A DNA stretch of 64,000 nt from UBA6059 sp965227155 (GTDB taxonomy: Bacteria > Bacteroidota > Bacteroidia > Cytophagales > Cyclobacteriaceae). The notes under the pieces were generated by a model, which was not told the origin of the DNA, did no database searches, and saw only the letters and a program-made list of their open reading frames with translations. The position numbers were made by a program, and so were the translations under genes. Shown here piece by piece: positions 63,586 through 64,000 of the stretch (its first letter is position 1; every line of letters starts with the position of its first letter). Location: positions 2,294,001-2,358,000 of the forward strand of contig OZ245731.1 of the NCBI GenBank assembly GCA_965227155.1, in the 5' to 3' direction.

Positions 63586-64000
63586 ATGCAAGGCTACCGC
63601 TTCACTAAATTTATCCCGACCAAAAACGCACAAAAATCAGATTTTGAGAATTTGCTCAATATTTTCATGCAGTTGATGGTAATCACTGCAGGCGATGTTT
63701 CGGAAGCATTAAGCTGGCTCACCAATCTTGATAAGCAGTACAACCTTACCAATGGCAGCTATGGCATTGGAGACTTTATTGATGACCTCAAAAGCAAGGG
63801 CTACATCACTGAAGATAATGAGAAAGGGGAGTTTAAGCTTACCGCCAAAAGTGAGCAGACCATCCGCAAAAGTGCGCTGGAAGAGATTTTTGGAAAACTT
63901 AAAAAATCAAACAAGGGCGAGCATAGAACTCATTTCAGTGGTAATGGAGATGAACTCACTACCGATCGCCGCAATTACCAATTTGGAGATACGCTGGATC
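63586..64000 (+). CDS. N-terminal part of a possible VWA-type protein, runs off the window
   Basis: An open frame from the ATG at 63586 continues to the end of the window without a stop (138 full codons). It begins MQGYRFTKFIPTKN and is soluble: a helical domain (QLMVITAGDVSEALSWLTNL; KSKGYITEDNEKGEFKLTAK) and then RRNYQFGDTLD at the edge. I recall this layout, a short helical region followed by an R-N-Y-Q-F-G-D stretch, from the start of VWA-domain proteins found with MoxR-type ATPases in Bacteroidota. The VWA domain itself would lie outside. That a gene begins here is well supported; the family is tentative. Confidence 0.6.
   Translation, partial: MQGYRFTKFIPTKNAQKSDFENLLNIFMQLMVITAGDVSEALSWLTNLDKQYNLTNGSYGIGDFIDDLKSKGYITEDNEKGEFKLTAKSEQTIRKSALEEIFGKLKKSNKGEHRTHFSGNGDELTTDRRNYQFGDTLD

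Overview
The window looks like chromosomal DNA of a Bacteroidota member, most likely order Cytophagales; no rRNA is present, so this is inference. The evidence is a SusC/SusD pair, many lipoproteins, TAnnTTTG-type promoter elements, few Shine-Dalgarno sequences, BshA, and paired rhomboids beside MutL. I see no tRNA, rRNA, CRISPR array, insertion sequence or phage gene.

Left part (1-38.3 kb): a large sugar-utilisation locus. A ROK-type sugar kinase and the first codons of a DUF1349 protein run leftward. An AraC regulator diverges from them across a region with two CGGTCAT repeats 20 bp apart. A long rightward gene train follows: a planctomycete-type cytochrome/DUF1549/DUF1553 lipoprotein, a Tat-exported DUF1501 protein, a membrane cytochrome with leucine-rich repeats, and a Tat-exported beta-propeller. 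Next come two cupin phosphoglucose-isomerase-like proteins flanking an enlarged phosphomannose isomerase, then a GH127-type lipoprotein and two tandem six-hairpin glycosidase-like proteins, ending at a strong terminator. After a 0.4 kb leader come SusC and SusD with their own terminator. A second train holds three tandem ASPIC/UnbV FG-GAP lipoproteins with a small lipoprotein between the first two, a vanadium-haloperoxidase-type lipoprotein and a GH37 trehalase. The likely logic is surface binding and hydrolysis of a glycoside, SusCD import, cytoplasmic phosphorylation and isomerisation, plus an extracytoplasmic heme-c/haloperoxidase redox component of unknown chemistry.

Middle part (38.3-51.3 kb): a CBM9/DUF5916 outer-membrane protein, an unknown anchored protein, a Dabb-domain protein, a DsbA-like protein, a META-domain lipoprotein, ClpB, a voltage-gated-type ion channel with an unusual pore filter, and a DctP/DctQ/DctM TRAP transporter in which the binding protein is convergent with the permease genes and an SGNH hydrolase lies between them.

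Right part (51.3-64 kb): mostly core genes. These are a CarboxypepD_reg-like protein, RlmN, a small membrane protein, two rhomboid proteases, MutL, a membrane protein, a fusion of a degenerate GH3 domain with a beta-lactamase-type hydrolase, BshA, a fatty-acid-hydroxylase family protein, a Rossmann-fold SDR-type protein, and the 5' end of an open gene that may encode a VWA-type protein.
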